This document shows, in pieces, positions 41,539 through 51,630 of a DNA stretch of 64,000 bases. Source of the DNA: JAJRTA01 sp965603125 (GTDB taxonomy: Bacteria; Zixibacteria; MSB-5A5; GN15; FEB-12); contig CBFDBU010000011.1 in the NCBI GenBank assembly GCA_965603125.1, positions 1-64,000 on the forward strand, read 5' to 3'. Both the position numbers and the translations under genes were made by a program. The first letter of the stretch is position 1; every line of letters begins with the position of its first letter. Below the pieces are notes generated by a model, which was not told the DNA's origin, made no database searches, and saw nothing but the letters and a program-made list of their open reading frames with translations.

Positions 41539-44520
41539 ATGAGGCTGACTCGTTCTCAGTTTTACGTGTTGCTGCTTGCGATTCTGACTGTGGCTGTTGG
41601 GGCCATGACCAACGTCGCCACAGGTCAGATGCCAACTTGGCTTCAGCCTTACCTGTGGCTATCGTGGCCCATTTTGGGCGTGCTTGTTGTCCTCTTCATT
41701 ATTCTTAGTGTACACCAGATCCATCAAAAGGAACCCGAGCCCCCGCACCCCTCCGAGCCAGAACCGCTAATCCGAGAGCGCAGAAACGAAAGGAGGGCGC
41801 TGCGCAACTACCTTGAGCAACTCATTGAAGAGCACAAGTATTTTACTTTTCTTAGACGAGCGAAACCCCTTGATCTTGAGAGAATCTACATCGCCTTGAG
41901 GGTTGGAGAATACGTGCCACGGCAACTTCAACCAGATGAACCCATGCAGACTGTGTCGGGGAAATTGCCTTGCCAGCGCTCAGGCACAGTGGAGGTGCCT
42001 GAGGCGCTTCGGCTGCACCGTCGTTTGGCAGTGCTCGGTGAGCCAGGCGGCGGCAAGACGACGCTGCTAAAATATCTCGCCCTACGCGTCGCTAGGCGAG
42101 ACCCTGCCTTAAGTGAGTACGCCCGTGAGAGAGTGTTCAACTGGCTCCCCCGTTTGGCAGATCGCATTCACGGGCGTTTAGCCATAGTAAATGTCGGTTG
42201 CGTCGTTGAGTTGTGTGGTCCTGTTGCCCTGGGTTTCTGGATCTGGGGGCTGTTCCATTCTCCGCATCCACTGTTCGCGGTGCTGTTAGGACTCGTTCTG
42301 CTCGTCATGCCGCTGCTTATTTTCCTCAGGGCCTCAAGAATTCTCACGGCGCTGAGCATTGGGCTGTTAATGTATTACTCTTTGGCAGGGCTTGTGCCGT
42401 TATTGGCCGTCGGGGCGATGGCGGTCCCCCTGATAATGGCGTTCTATCCCTTCTGGATTCAGCCCCCTCTGGCAGTGCTGAAGTGGCTTCGAGAGCGTTC
42501 GACACGCTATCCGCTGCCATTGCATCTGACTCTGAATGACCTAGCCGAGAGTGATGAACTCCTAGAAGTGCACCTAACAAGGACGCTACTGGAAGCGGGG
42601 TTCGCTCGTCCCCAGCGGTTTCTCCAGCGAAAGTTGGATAGGGGAGAGTGCCTTATCCTCTTGGATGCTCTGGACGAAGTGGTGGACGAAGCGGCCTATC
42701 GCCGGGTCGCAAAGGAAATCAACCGCTTCGCCCTTGCCTATCACCGCAACCAGATTATCGTGACCTGTAGGATTGCCAGTTTTCGGGGTTTGCTTCAGGG
42801 CTTTCTTCAGTTAGAGGTGCAGGAGTTAAACGAGAAGCAGGTGGCACTCTTTACTAGGAACTGGTTCGCCGATAGCCCACCCGAGGAGCAGGAAACCAGA
42901 GTGGACGGACTGTTGCGCTGTCTGGGGCGCAGCCCTCGGATGCGGGTGCTGACGAGTAATCCTCTTCTCCTATCCATCATAGCCCTGCTCTACGAGAATA
43001 AACTCACCCTGCCCGAGAGGCGTGTGGAACTATACGAGGAGTGCGCGCAAGTCCTGCTGAAGGAATTAGAACGTCTGAAGGGACTGGATACCGAGGCGCG
43101 TTTTCCCCCAGAGAAGAAGAGGAGTACGCTTCAGTCTGTTGCCACCCACTTCCACGAAAAAGGTGTTCGCATCTTCACCGAAGAGGCGCTCCTGACTGCC
43201 CTTGCAGAGGTGCTGCCCAGCCTTGGTTATCCCGGCACGCACAAAAGGGAGTTCCTCAAGGAGATTATGGGGCGCAGCGGCTTGCTTAGGCAGAAGTCCC
43301 GAACCTCCTACGACTTCGCCCATCTGACTTTTCAGGAGTTTTTCACGGCCGCTGCCTTCAACGAGAAGGGAGATGCTGAGTCGCTTCTCACACATTTGAA
43401 TGACCCCTGGTGGCGTGAGGTTATCTTGTTGTTCGTGGGGCTTCTGGGCGATGCCACTCAACTCCTTGAGAGGTTGAAAAGGCACGACGTCCTGCTGGGG
43501 GCTGCTGCCCTTGCCGATGCCCGCCCTGTGCATACAGAGCCCTTTGAGAGGGTTGCTGGCAAGATTATCGCTGAGCTAACGCACTTAATGGAGGAGGATT
43601 CACAGCGCTGCCAAGAGGCTGCCGATGCCCTTGCCGAAATAGCCCGATGGGGCGCGACTGAATATCTGGTTCAGAAAGTACGTGCCGAGGGACAGCCGCC
43701 CATCGCGCTGGCAGCCGTTATAGGACTAACACGGGCAGCGGATAGAGAAGTGCTCGACCATCTTTTAGACCCACTGGGACCCATCCTGCGCCTGCTTAAT
43801 GGCAGTCTGGGGCGATTCAATGCTGCGATGGACGAGCGCATCCTGTTACCCTTAGAGACCATTGATTTCCCTATGATCTTTGTTTCAGCAGGAGAGTTCT
43901 TGATAGACTTCCAAGCATCCAATAAGCGACAGGTACATTTGGATGATTACTGGATTGATAAGTATCCAGTAACCAATGCCCAGTTTCAGCGGTTTGTGAG
44001 CGAGTCAGGTTATCAAGCACAAGGGGACTGGCGAAAAGCGTCCATCCCAGGCAAGGAAAATCATCCGGTCGTCAATGTGAGCTGGCATGATGCTGTCGCA
44101 TTCTGCAAGTGGGCAGGCAAGAGCCTTCCGACCGAGGCACAGTGGGAGAAGGCTGCTCATGGCACCGATGGTCGACACTACCCATGGGGAAATCAAGAGG
44201 ATAGAACCCGATGCAACTTGTCGTTGCGGGGCACGACCCCAGTTGATCAGTATCCTAGCGGCGTTAGCCCCTGCGGGTGCCACGATATAGAAGGTAATGT
44301 CCGGGAATGGTGTGCTATGAATTCTTACCATTACTCGTCTGATTCCGACCGTGCCGGACCTACCCAAGAGACAAAGCGTGTGTTGCGTAGTGGGTCGTGG
44401 GACTACAGGCGCGAGGCGGCTTTATGCCCCACCCTCTATGCGCGGGCAGACCCTGAGACTTGGAACCGTGATTGGGGTTTTCGGTGTGCAGTGTCGCATG
44501 TTCCTCAGGCAGGAAGTTGA
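41539..44520 (+). CDS. Membrane NACHT ATPase with C-terminal formylglycine-enzyme-like domain (NLR-like)
   Basis: The protein has 993 residues. Two N-terminal membrane helices lie at about 8-28 and 38-60. A NACHT domain has Walker A GEPGGGKT (167-174) and Walker B CLILLDALDE (371-380). Between them, at about 216-310, are several hydrophobic helices, so the ATPase is interrupted by a membrane segment. A helical repeat region (about 470-780) precedes a C-terminal FGE/SUMF1-like domain (about 790-985: YWIDKYPVTNAQFQRFV, LPTEAQWEKAA, EGNVREWC). NACHT proteins with such sensors are known antiphage or conflict proteins. It is cargo between two element genes. Confidence 0.8.
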   Translation: MRLTRSQFYVLLLAILTVAVGAMTNVATGQMPTWLQPYLWLSWPILGVLVVLFIILSVHQIHQKEPEPPHPSEPEPLIRERRNERRALRNYLEQLIEEHKYFTFLRRAKPLDLERIYIALRVGEYVPRQLQPDEPMQTVSGKLPCQRSGTVEVPEALRLHRRLAVLGEPGGGKTTLLKYLALRVARRDPALSEYARERVFNWLPRLADRIHGRLAIVNVGCVVELCGPVALGFWIWGLFHSPHPLFAVLLGLVLLVMPLLIFLRASRILTALSIGLLMYYSLAGLVPLLAVGAMAVPLIMAFYPFWIQPPLAVLKWLRERSTRYPLPLHLTLNDLAESDELLEVHLTRTLLEAGFARPQRFLQRKLDRGECLILLDALDEVVDEAAYRRVAKEINRFALAYHRNQIIVTCRIASFRGLLQGFLQLEVQELNEKQVALFTRNWFADSPPEEQETRVDGLLRCLGRSPRMRVLTSNPLLLSIIALLYENKLTLPERRVELYEECAQVLLKELERLKGLDTEARFPPEKKRSTLQSVATHFHEKGVRIFTEEALLTALAEVLPSLGYPGTHKREFLKEIMGRSGLLRQKSRTSYDFAHLTFQEFFTAAAFNEKGDAESLLTHLNDPWWREVILLFVGLLGDATQLLERLKRHDVLLGAAALADARPVHTEPFERVAGKIIAELTHLMEEDSQRCQEAADALAEIARWGATEYLVQKVRAEGQPPIALAAVIGLTRAADREVLDHLLDPLGPILRLLNGSLGRFNAAMDERILLPLETIDFPMIFVSAGEFLIDFQASNKRQVHLDDYWIDKYPVTNAQFQRFVSESGYQAQGDWRKASIPGKENHPVVNVSWHDAVAFCKWAGKSLPTEAQWEKAAHGTDGRHYPWGNQEDRTRCNLSLRGTTPVDQYPSGVSPCGCHDIEGNVREWCAMNSYHYSSDSDRAGPTQETKRVLRSGSWDYRREAALCPTLYARADPETWNRDWGFRCAVSHVPQAGS

Positions 44521-44569
44521 GTTTATGAGTATGTGATCTCATGGGGAAAGATCGAATACTGTGCGCGGT

Positions 44570-46759
44570 CTACCATCTCGCTCCAGCCGGTTCGAGGAGC
44601 AGCGAGAGGAACGTCTTTCGTTCATCCTGTTTCCGCTTTCTGGCACAGTTCTGTATACCCCATTGATCGCCAATGACCACGGCGGTCTTCTTGGCCCGGG
44701 TGACACCGGTGTAAAGCAGGTTGCGGTGGTGCATGAAGGCATGGGCCTTGTGGATCATCACCACGGCGCAGGGAAACTCTGAGCCCTGGGCCTTGTGTAT
44801 CGTGAGCGCGTAAGCCAACTGCAAGTCCTGCATGTTCGGCGAGCCCGATTCGATATCTACCGGCACGCCATCGAATTCGATGGCAATTGAACCGTCGCGG
44901 TCTATACGGATCACATTACCCATCGCGCCGTTCATCACGCCGAGATCGTAATTGTTCCGGGTTTGGATCACCTTGTCGTGGAGCAGGAACTTCGGTCTTC
45001 GGCCCGGTTTCGGAACCGGTGCTTCAATGTCCCAGAGCTTCTTTTGGATCAATCGCTGAAGTTCTGTGTTGAGCGTTTTGGTCCCGAGCGGTCCTTTGTG
45101 GGTCGGTGTCAATACCTGGACGTCTTCTCGAAGGTCGTAACTCAGCCGTTCATTAAGTACATTTTCGAACAGCTCGAGGAGGAAGCGTTGCGCGTCCGTC
45201 TGGTCTGTGAACTGATCCACCACGTACCACGCCCGGCGGCCCGGGCCTTCTGGCTCGCTGGTCTTTCGCACCTCGCCATTCAGAATCGCGATGCTGTTTT
45301 CCTTGAGTACGCCGGCTTGCCTGACAACTTTGTCGAGAATGACCGCCGGCGCAACTCGCGATTGGACGAGGTCCCGCAGCAGGTTGCCGGGGCCTATCGG
45401 AGGGAGCTGGTTGTGGTCGCCGACCAGGACGACAGCGGTTTTGTCCAGATTGATCGCTTGGAACAGACGCCAAGCCAAGGGGATGTCCACCATGGAGACC
45501 TCGTCAACGATAATGACATCGGCGTCGATAGGGTCTTCGGGACCTCGCGCGTACGTCTTGCCGTTGAATCCCAGGAGTCGGTGGATGGTGCTCGCGGAAT
45601 ATCCGACGACCTGTTCAAGTCGCTTGGCCGCCTTTCCTGTCGGGGCTGCCAGGACCACTCGAAGCTCGTGTTCCTCGAATATGTTCGTTACGGCTGAAAC
45701 GGTGAAGGTCTTGCCGCTGCCGGCACCGCCGGAAACGAGGGAGATTGAGTGTCGCAACACTGTGAGCGCTGCTTCCCGCTGACCGTTGTTCAGTTGGGGA
45801 GCAGTCTTCTGCACCAGGGATTCGAGATCGTAGGTGTTGCTGAAATGAGGATTAGGTCGAGGAGCCTGCCGAAACAGAGCCGCCAAGTTCTCCTCCATCC
45901 TGCGGATGTCCGGTCTGGCGACAAAGAATCGTCCATCGTGTGCGGAGCAAGAAAGAGTGTCTTCATCGATGAGCTTACTCAATGCTTCTTCGATCCGGTC
46001 GCGGCGGTCAAGGACGTCCATGACAAGCAACGTGTTGGCCTGATCGATCAGCTCCTCGAACTCGATCCAGCAATCGCCTTGCTCCAGCGCCGTCGACACG
46101 CAATGGATGATGCCGGCGCGGATGCGGGCCGGGTCATCCTTAGCCGTTCCCATCTTGCGGGCAATCTTGTCAACCCGTTTAAACCCGAAACCGCGCACCT
46201 CGCGGACGATGATGTATGGGTCGGTCTTGAGCAGACTCAGTGCGTCATTGCCGAACTTCTTGACCAGCGTCGTCACCTGGTGATGTGTGAGCCCGTAAGC
46301 GGCCGGCCATGTGATTGCCTTGTTCGTCCGCCGCGTCTTGAGCCATTCCGCTCGGAGATTCTGTACGGCTTGGGCCGGCAACTTTGCAGCCTCGGCGATT
46401 CGTTCCGGCTCATCGGTGATTATCCGGTCGAAGTCGTGCCCGAAGTGTTCGGCGATAAGGCGCGCCTTGACCGGTCCGATGCTCCTTATTTCCGGGTGAT
46501 TGGCCAGGTAGTTTGCCAGGCCGTCGGTATCCAGTTCGAGGTCATACTCCATGGCCTTGACATCGAACTGGCGACCGTACTTGGGATGCGTGGACCAACG
46601 TCCGTTTAGTACGACCTGGTCCTGCTCGCGGGCGTAGAGCCTGCCAGCGAATTGAATCTCGTCACCAGAAGGTGTTACCAGCCGACCCGCTGAGAACCGT
46701 GGGCCCGCATAGAAGACTGCATTGATCCGTCCCCGAATTGTCGTTTGAGCGTGCTTCAA
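44570..46759 (-). CDS. recD2-like: RecD2-like helicase
   Basis: A TTG start at 46759 (GAGGCGG upstream) is preferred to in-frame ATGs up to 47053, because homologous sequence begins at QTTIRGRINAVFY and the shared motif lies at 46818-46831. About 729 residues: an N-terminal OB fold, helix-hairpin-helix repeats (LANHPEIRSIGPVKARLIAE), Walker A SGGAGSGKTFTV (about 341), Walker B VIIVDEVSMVD, GDHNQLPPIG, and a C-terminal ALTIHKAQGSEF motif. It unwinds DNA 5' to 3' in recombination or replication of the element. Confidence 0.85.
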   Translation of the reverse strand: MKHAQTTIRGRINAVFYAGPRFSAGRLVTPSGDEIQFAGRLYAREQDQVVLNGRWSTHPKYGRQFDVKAMEYDLELDTDGLANYLANHPEIRSIGPVKARLIAEHFGHDFDRIITDEPERIAEAAKLPAQAVQNLRAEWLKTRRTNKAITWPAAYGLTHHQVTTLVKKFGNDALSLLKTDPYIIVREVRGFGFKRVDKIARKMGTAKDDPARIRAGIIHCVSTALEQGDCWIEFEELIDQANTLLVMDVLDRRDRIEEALSKLIDEDTLSCSAHDGRFFVARPDIRRMEENLAALFRQAPRPNPHFSNTYDLESLVQKTAPQLNNGQREAALTVLRHSISLVSGGAGSGKTFTVSAVTNIFEEHELRVVLAAPTGKAAKRLEQVVGYSASTIHRLLGFNGKTYARGPEDPIDADVIIVDEVSMVDIPLAWRLFQAINLDKTAVVLVGDHNQLPPIGPGNLLRDLVQSRVAPAVILDKVVRQAGVLKENSIAILNGEVRKTSEPEGPGRRAWYVVDQFTDQTDAQRFLLELFENVLNERLSYDLREDVQVLTPTHKGPLGTKTLNTELQRLIQKKLWDIEAPVPKPGRRPKFLLHDKVIQTRNNYDLGVMNGAMGNVIRIDRDGSIAIEFDGVPVDIESGSPNMQDLQLAYALTIHKAQGSEFPCAVVMIHKAHAFMHHRNLLYTGVTRAKKTAVVIGDQWGIQNCARKRKQDERKTFLSLLLEPAGARW

Positions 46760-46817
46760 ATAACCGCCTCTCAGCAAATCGCACAGCACAGCGCGACTCC
46801 GTGCCCATCCTTCAGTG

Positions 46818-46831
46818 TTCACATACCGGAA
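46818..46831 (-). promoter_or_regulatory. Shared element motif, copy h (recD2-like)
   Basis: Minus strand TTCCGGTATGTGAA lies about 60 bp before the proposed TTG start. Confidence 0.45.
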
Positions 46832-47349
46832 TGATTTGCGGACTGTCGGAAGGCTAGTCGGTTGGGAGAATTGGAATTGGCTTTGACTTTGAGGGACTCG
46901 AGAAGTTATATTGTTCTGAGAGAATGTGGCACGGGAATTGGAGGAGGAGTTTTGTGCCGATTCGCGTAAGACCCCATGGTGAATTGGGGGATGGAACGAA
47001 AGTGTCTGAGTGTGCATGCGTTGGCTTGCTTCTGAAGCGTTGTCGAACGGCATGTTGTGTCAGCGGGAAATGTGGGTTCTGCGTCTCATTCGGATCAATG
47101 TAGTGGTTATCGGGCTCCAGAATGGGCGCCGAATGAACACGGTGAATGAGAGTTAACCAGGCAAAGCGTTTTGTGTATTAATGGAACAAAGAGAATCCAC
47201 CTTAAATCAGCCGCAAGACTGTCCAACAAACCGGGACCACGTCTCGTGAGGATAGGAGAAACCTGACTAACGCCTTCAGCCAACCCTACAGTTGAGGCTG
47301 GAGGTGGACGGAGGTTGCTGACCACAGACCTATGGACTTGGAGTGATCT
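46832..47349. other. Divergent intergenic region
   Basis: About 500 bp between the recD2-like gene and the cyclase/methyltransferase gene. The open frame upstream of recD2 here has no family similarity that I can see. No clear promoter for the plus-strand gene is assigned. Confidence 0.35.
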
Positions 47350-50300
47350 ATGGAGGACGCTACAATTCTCCTTGCAGACCTTGTGGGGAGTGAGCAAGCC
47401 ACTTTGAAGCGGATAGACGACGTCTTGCAGGAATGCGGCGCATTGCCTTCGGGCGAACGATACAAGAACAGTTGGGGAGATGCCCTAGTTGCCGTGTTTG
47501 AGTCTGCATCCCAGGCACTAGACTACGCTCTCACTATTCGAGACCGATTGCGGCAGCACGATTGGCGCCAATTGGGTATCTGTCGGCCGCCCTCAGTACG
47601 AATGGGTCTCGCCTCGGGCCCCTTGACGTGGAGACCTGACTCCCTCCGCGACTGCCATGTGCCGGAAGGAGGGGCCTTGGTCTTAGCTGCCAGGATAGAG
47701 CCAACTGCGAGCCCAGGTGCTGTCACAGTGACCGAGACAGTCAAGGGACTCGCTGGCGAAACTGACTATTCGTACTTCGATCTCGGACAGCGTAAACTGC
47801 CCAAGCAATCTGGAACGATAAGCCTTTTCAGCGCATCTCATAGAGGAGAAGGCTTCAGTGTGGATAATCTACCTGGCTACCCACTCCAGGATGAGCAGTA
47901 TTACCGTCGCCTTGAGGCGTTCCAGCGCTTCGTTTATATGTGGCTGATGTTTGACCAACTCCCTCGGGGGAGCTGGGGTCGTTCAACTCCGGGCTGGATG
48001 AACGCAGTATGGCAGGACGTACCTCATATCGTACCGAACCCAGTGATGGATCACGAGGGCGGATTTGAAACGACAATCTTTAATCTGGAGATCCTTAGCA
48101 GGCTTCTAGGACCTGAGCGTCTCTATCAAATGCAAGGATCCAGAGCCTTCCAATACCTCCGAGAACGACATACTCCCCGGGGTTTCGGGACCCTCAGCCT
48201 TTCACGCAACGGCTATGCCGTGGAGCCTCACCCGCGCCATACGGCCCTGGTTGGATGGCTCATTGGAACCGTTCTAGGCCAGGTCGGCCATGATGTTCCG
48301 GAACTCCGCGAGTTGTTTCAGACTAGCGTCGCAGCGCTGTTCCTGGAGGCGCCCGGTGGCAGGCCCACCGCTTTGCATCTGGATCGAAACCCTCTGCTGC
48401 TATACCTGTGTGCGTGGCATGTAACCCGGGCTATTGAGACCGCACTTTGGGAAGGTTGTTTCACGCCTGAGCAGCGCTCTCACGTGTGCGACGCATGGGA
48501 GGGGATGCGCTCGGCACTGCTTGACAGGGCATTAACCGGCCAGTATTCACGACCGGAACCTTCCCAACTACCAAGAGGTCGTTTGTCTCTGTTCCCGCTC
48601 ACGATTCCGTACGGGCAATTCGTCAGGATGGAGGCCTACTCGTTGCTAACGGCAGCTCCTCTTTTGCATCAGACAATGCCAGCGAATCTCCTAGATCGCG
48701 TGCGAAAGGCAATCGAGTTCATAGTTGAAGATTACCTATCGACTTGGTCGAAGGCGATTCGATGTGCTCACAAGGACGCGCTCCAGCCCATACATGCGAG
48801 CCCCAGTGCGTTCCTCTCAGATGACGGGAATCCCCATCCAGACCTGGGTATAGCTGCATTGCTGCTTCGTACGCTGAGGGATGCGAACCTATGTGCCTGT
48901 TTGTGGAACGATGCGCCGGCCGAAAAGGTGCTCATCGCGCGACAGCATCTGATCGAGGATCTAACCCTACTGTTTGATCGATGGCTCGTTGCACCAGAGC
49001 TCTTTGACCTAACCCATCCAGGCATGCTTGCCTCTGCGCTTGTGCATGATCACCCAGATCTGCATGAGAAACTGATTAGCAGTTGCCGGCAGGCCGTTAC
49101 GCCCCACCCTCCAACACGTCTCGCAGACAACTCCATTGAAGCAGTTCTGTCCGAACACAGGATTGCGAGAGCCATACGTGAAGTCGTTGCGAGTGACGGA
49201 CTGAGTCCTGCCATTCAGATCTCTGAGTACTCCCTGCAGCGCCTCCTCTTAGATAGGTTGCGCCCAGGATTATACGTCGAGGAGCGGCTTGGCACCAATG
49301 GCACAATGACCGTGGCGCGCAAGACTCTGGACGTATATCAGAGGGCATCGTTTGTGCGAAGGTACAAGCACGTCTGGGAAGACAGGGCAGATCGGACTAC
49401 TCTCGCACTCTTCATGAGCCTATTGCCTTCCGCTGGATGCATACTGGATGTCGGTTGTGGTGTGGGACAATACGCGGCTGAGATGGTCCGCGATGGTCAT
49501 CGAGTGGATCTTCTCGATGGTTCTTCTCCTCTGCTGTCGATTGCGCGTGATCGAGTACGAGCTGCTTCTGGGGCTAGCTTCGAGTGTTTTAATGTAGACA
49601 TCCTAAATGAAACCTCGCGAAGTCACGTGCCGGCGTCGCCTAAATACGATGCCATCTGGTGCAGTGGTACCCTTGCACACGTTCCACAAAACGTACAGAA
49701 AACGGTGCTGCTGTGGCTAAAGGACCTAGTCAAGGATGGCGGAAAGTTGTTCCTCAGTACACCCATACGGGATTCACGGGTTATTGCACGTGACGGTCGG
49801 TTCTATGCATACATCGAGTCAACTGATCGGCTACGAGAACTGGCAGTCGAGAGTGGATTTCGCGTTGACTACGCACTTGAGAAGGAGGAGTTCACCAACA
49901 CATACGGTGAACCGAAACTCACTTCCAAGTGGGCCAACCTCTACTGCACCAAGAAGGCGGTTGAGGCAGCGGGAGGTCGCGCTGAGCTTGAAGTCGCGCT
50001 GACGCGCCAAGCATATGGTCAGTCTGCTTCCGATTTCTTTGAAGTGCACGTCAGGCGTGCAGGGGACTCAAGGCGTCAGCGAGTCCTGGACTCTTACATA
50101 GACAAGACGTTGTCTCTGATTCCATCAGTGAAGAGGCCGACGATTCTCGATGCTGGTTGTGGTGCAGGTGACTATCTCTTCGAAATGGCTCGGCGCGGTT
50201 GCTCAGTAGTTGGCATAGACCTAGCTGAGGAAATGCTTGAGTTGGCGAACGAGCGATGTGCAGAATCGATTGAGAAAGGGGATGTAGAATTACGTATGCG

Positions 50301-50661
50301 AGACATCCGTAACTTGCCGAATGAATGGGATGGGAGGTTTCAGGGCGTTCTGTGCGTCACAGCATTTCAGCATATCCCGTTGGCCAAAGATTCAGCTTTG
50401 GACGTTCTACGTGGCTTTCACAGGGTTCTGGTGCCGAGAGGAGTATTGCTCGTGGATGCACAGCTAGGTCGGGGAACGGGATTCGATCCAGATCTCCGGT
50501 TCATTCAAGGGTACGAAACACCAGGCCAACTGGAGGAGGTTTTGAAGCAGGGCGGGTTCCAGGTTATCGAGATGCCCAGATGGTCGCTAAAACGTGCCCA
50601 CAATACTTACCAACGAGATACTCGTCTTGACTTTGTGCAGGCCTGGGCGAGGCGTGCTTGA
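47350..50661 (+). CDS. Cyclase-homology domain fused to two methyltransferase domains
   Basis: The protein has 1103 residues. Residues 1-165 match a class III nucleotide-cyclase fold: ILLADLVGSEQ and NSWGDALVAVFES hold candidate metal Asp residues, then VRMGLASGPL and GGALVLAARIE, then PGAVTVTETV. Residues about 180-640 are a helical region (WLMFDQLPRGSWGRSTPGW, HPRHTALVGWLIG) resembling an alpha-toroid. Two Rossmann methyltransferase domains follow, with SAM motifs ILDVGCGVGQY (about 698) and ILDAGCGAGDY (about 930). It stands alone on the plus strand and is probably cargo. Whether it makes a cyclic nucleotide, and what it methylates, is unknown. Confidence 0.65.
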   Translation: MEDATILLADLVGSEQATLKRIDDVLQECGALPSGERYKNSWGDALVAVFESASQALDYALTIRDRLRQHDWRQLGICRPPSVRMGLASGPLTWRPDSLRDCHVPEGGALVLAARIEPTASPGAVTVTETVKGLAGETDYSYFDLGQRKLPKQSGTISLFSASHRGEGFSVDNLPGYPLQDEQYYRRLEAFQRFVYMWLMFDQLPRGSWGRSTPGWMNAVWQDVPHIVPNPVMDHEGGFETTIFNLEILSRLLGPERLYQMQGSRAFQYLRERHTPRGFGTLSLSRNGYAVEPHPRHTALVGWLIGTVLGQVGHDVPELRELFQTSVAALFLEAPGGRPTALHLDRNPLLLYLCAWHVTRAIETALWEGCFTPEQRSHVCDAWEGMRSALLDRALTGQYSRPEPSQLPRGRLSLFPLTIPYGQFVRMEAYSLLTAAPLLHQTMPANLLDRVRKAIEFIVEDYLSTWSKAIRCAHKDALQPIHASPSAFLSDDGNPHPDLGIAALLLRTLRDANLCACLWNDAPAEKVLIARQHLIEDLTLLFDRWLVAPELFDLTHPGMLASALVHDHPDLHEKLISSCRQAVTPHPPTRLADNSIEAVLSEHRIARAIREVVASDGLSPAIQISEYSLQRLLLDRLRPGLYVEERLGTNGTMTVARKTLDVYQRASFVRRYKHVWEDRADRTTLALFMSLLPSAGCILDVGCGVGQYAAEMVRDGHRVDLLDGSSPLLSIARDRVRAASGASFECFNVDILNETSRSHVPASPKYDAIWCSGTLAHVPQNVQKTVLLWLKDLVKDGGKLFLSTPIRDSRVIARDGRFYAYIESTDRLRELAVESGFRVDYALEKEEFTNTYGEPKLTSKWANLYCTKKAVEAAGGRAELEVALTRQAYGQSASDFFEVHVRRAGDSRRQRVLDSYIDKTLSLIPSVKRPTILDAGCGAGDYLFEMARRGCSVVGIDLAEEMLELANERCAESIEKGDVELRMRDIRNLPNEWDGRFQGVLCVTAFQHIPLAKDSALDVLRGFHRVLVPRGVLLVDAQLGRGTGFDPDLRFIQGYETPGQLEEVLKQGGFQVIEMPRWSLKRAHNTYQRDTRLDFVQAWARRA

Positions 50662-51132
50662 GGAAGCGTGGACACATCGATGACATGCTACGCAGGCCCA
50701 CGTGACGAGTAAGTGGACCCAGCAATCGATAGGCCCTCAGAAGATCATGGCCGCCCCTGCATCGCGAGGGTTCGCAAGGTTGCAGTGTTCACGGGCTGTG
50801 GCAAGTGTTCAAGGAGGCTCGGTAGGCGAGCTGAAGCTGGTCATTTGTGAGTAATAGCAGGTAAACGGTTCCGGTTCGATCGTCAAGGAGGTTGTTGCTA
50901 CGTAGCAATCTACCGGTCGTGCTGACCATCCCGCTAAGCCGGCCGTGGTGTAGGTTCGTGCGGATCAGTATAACAGGTCTATTGAAATGCCTTTGGGTCA
51001 GGCGTTCGCATGCGCCCTAGCCAATCGGAGACAGTCGGTGTTAGAATTCCACCTTACGACGGCATACCTGTGATTCATCACTCCTCATTTAAGTATCTGC
51101 CTTCACCCTAATACAATACTCAGTGATTGCAC
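50662..51132. other. 471 bp without a recognised gene
   Basis: No supported frame, repeat or RNA is seen. It separates cargo from the ERCC4-like gene and is probably a junction. Confidence 0.4.
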
Positions 51133-51630
51133 TTAACTGGGCTCTTTTTTCGAGAGGCAATTAGCCGCGGCTGACGAGAGGTGTCTGCTCCGCTGACATC
51201 CTATCAAATAGCCCTCCATAAACCGACAGGCAGCCTGCCGGTCGGAGCAGAAGAAGACCGGAATGTCGAAGTCGACGACGATGGAAAGAACGGTTCCGAG
51301 AACGGCGTTGGGGTGCGCACCAGAACGGTAACGTCCGCCGAGGATGTCGCTGAGGTTGGCCTCAACCACAATGCATGCGGCCTCATACCCGGCAAGACGC
51401 TGAAGCTCCTTCTTGAACCGTTTCCGGGAACGGATGACGGTGGAAACGAAGTCCTCGAGGGTCTTGCGCTCCACCGCCACCGAGTCCTCGCGTCCCTCGA
51501 TGGAATAGTCCCCGGCGGGGAGAGCCTGGCGGATGACCGCCACGCATTGGGGATCGAAGGCGTAAGGCTCCTGTTCCCGCGTGTCGACGACGACGGTGAT
51601 CCGGTCCTCGTCAGAACGGCGCGAGAGCAT
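51133..51630 (-). CDS. ERCC4-family nuclease
   Basis: The ATG at 51630 lies inside the end of the DUF669-type gene; an ATG at 51669 is an alternative. About 165 residues. VVVDTREQEPYAFD, GDYSI and VAVERKTLEDFVSTVI form the GDxxxERKxxxD-type core of XPF/ERCC4 nucleases. Phage versions process branched DNA during recombination. It follows a DUF669-type gene, a common phage pairing, and has no counterpart in truncated element A. Confidence 0.85.
   Translation of the reverse strand: MLSRRSDEDRITVVVDTREQEPYAFDPQCVAVIRQALPAGDYSIEGREDSVAVERKTLEDFVSTVIRSRKRFKKELQRLAGYEAACIVVEANLSDILGGRYRSGAHPNAVLGTVLSIVVDFDIPVFFCSDRQAACRFMEGYLIGCQRSRHLSSAAANCLSKKEPS

Noticed and set aside
45749..46609. 286-codon plus-strand frame
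   Set aside because: Opposite the recD2-like gene; shadow.
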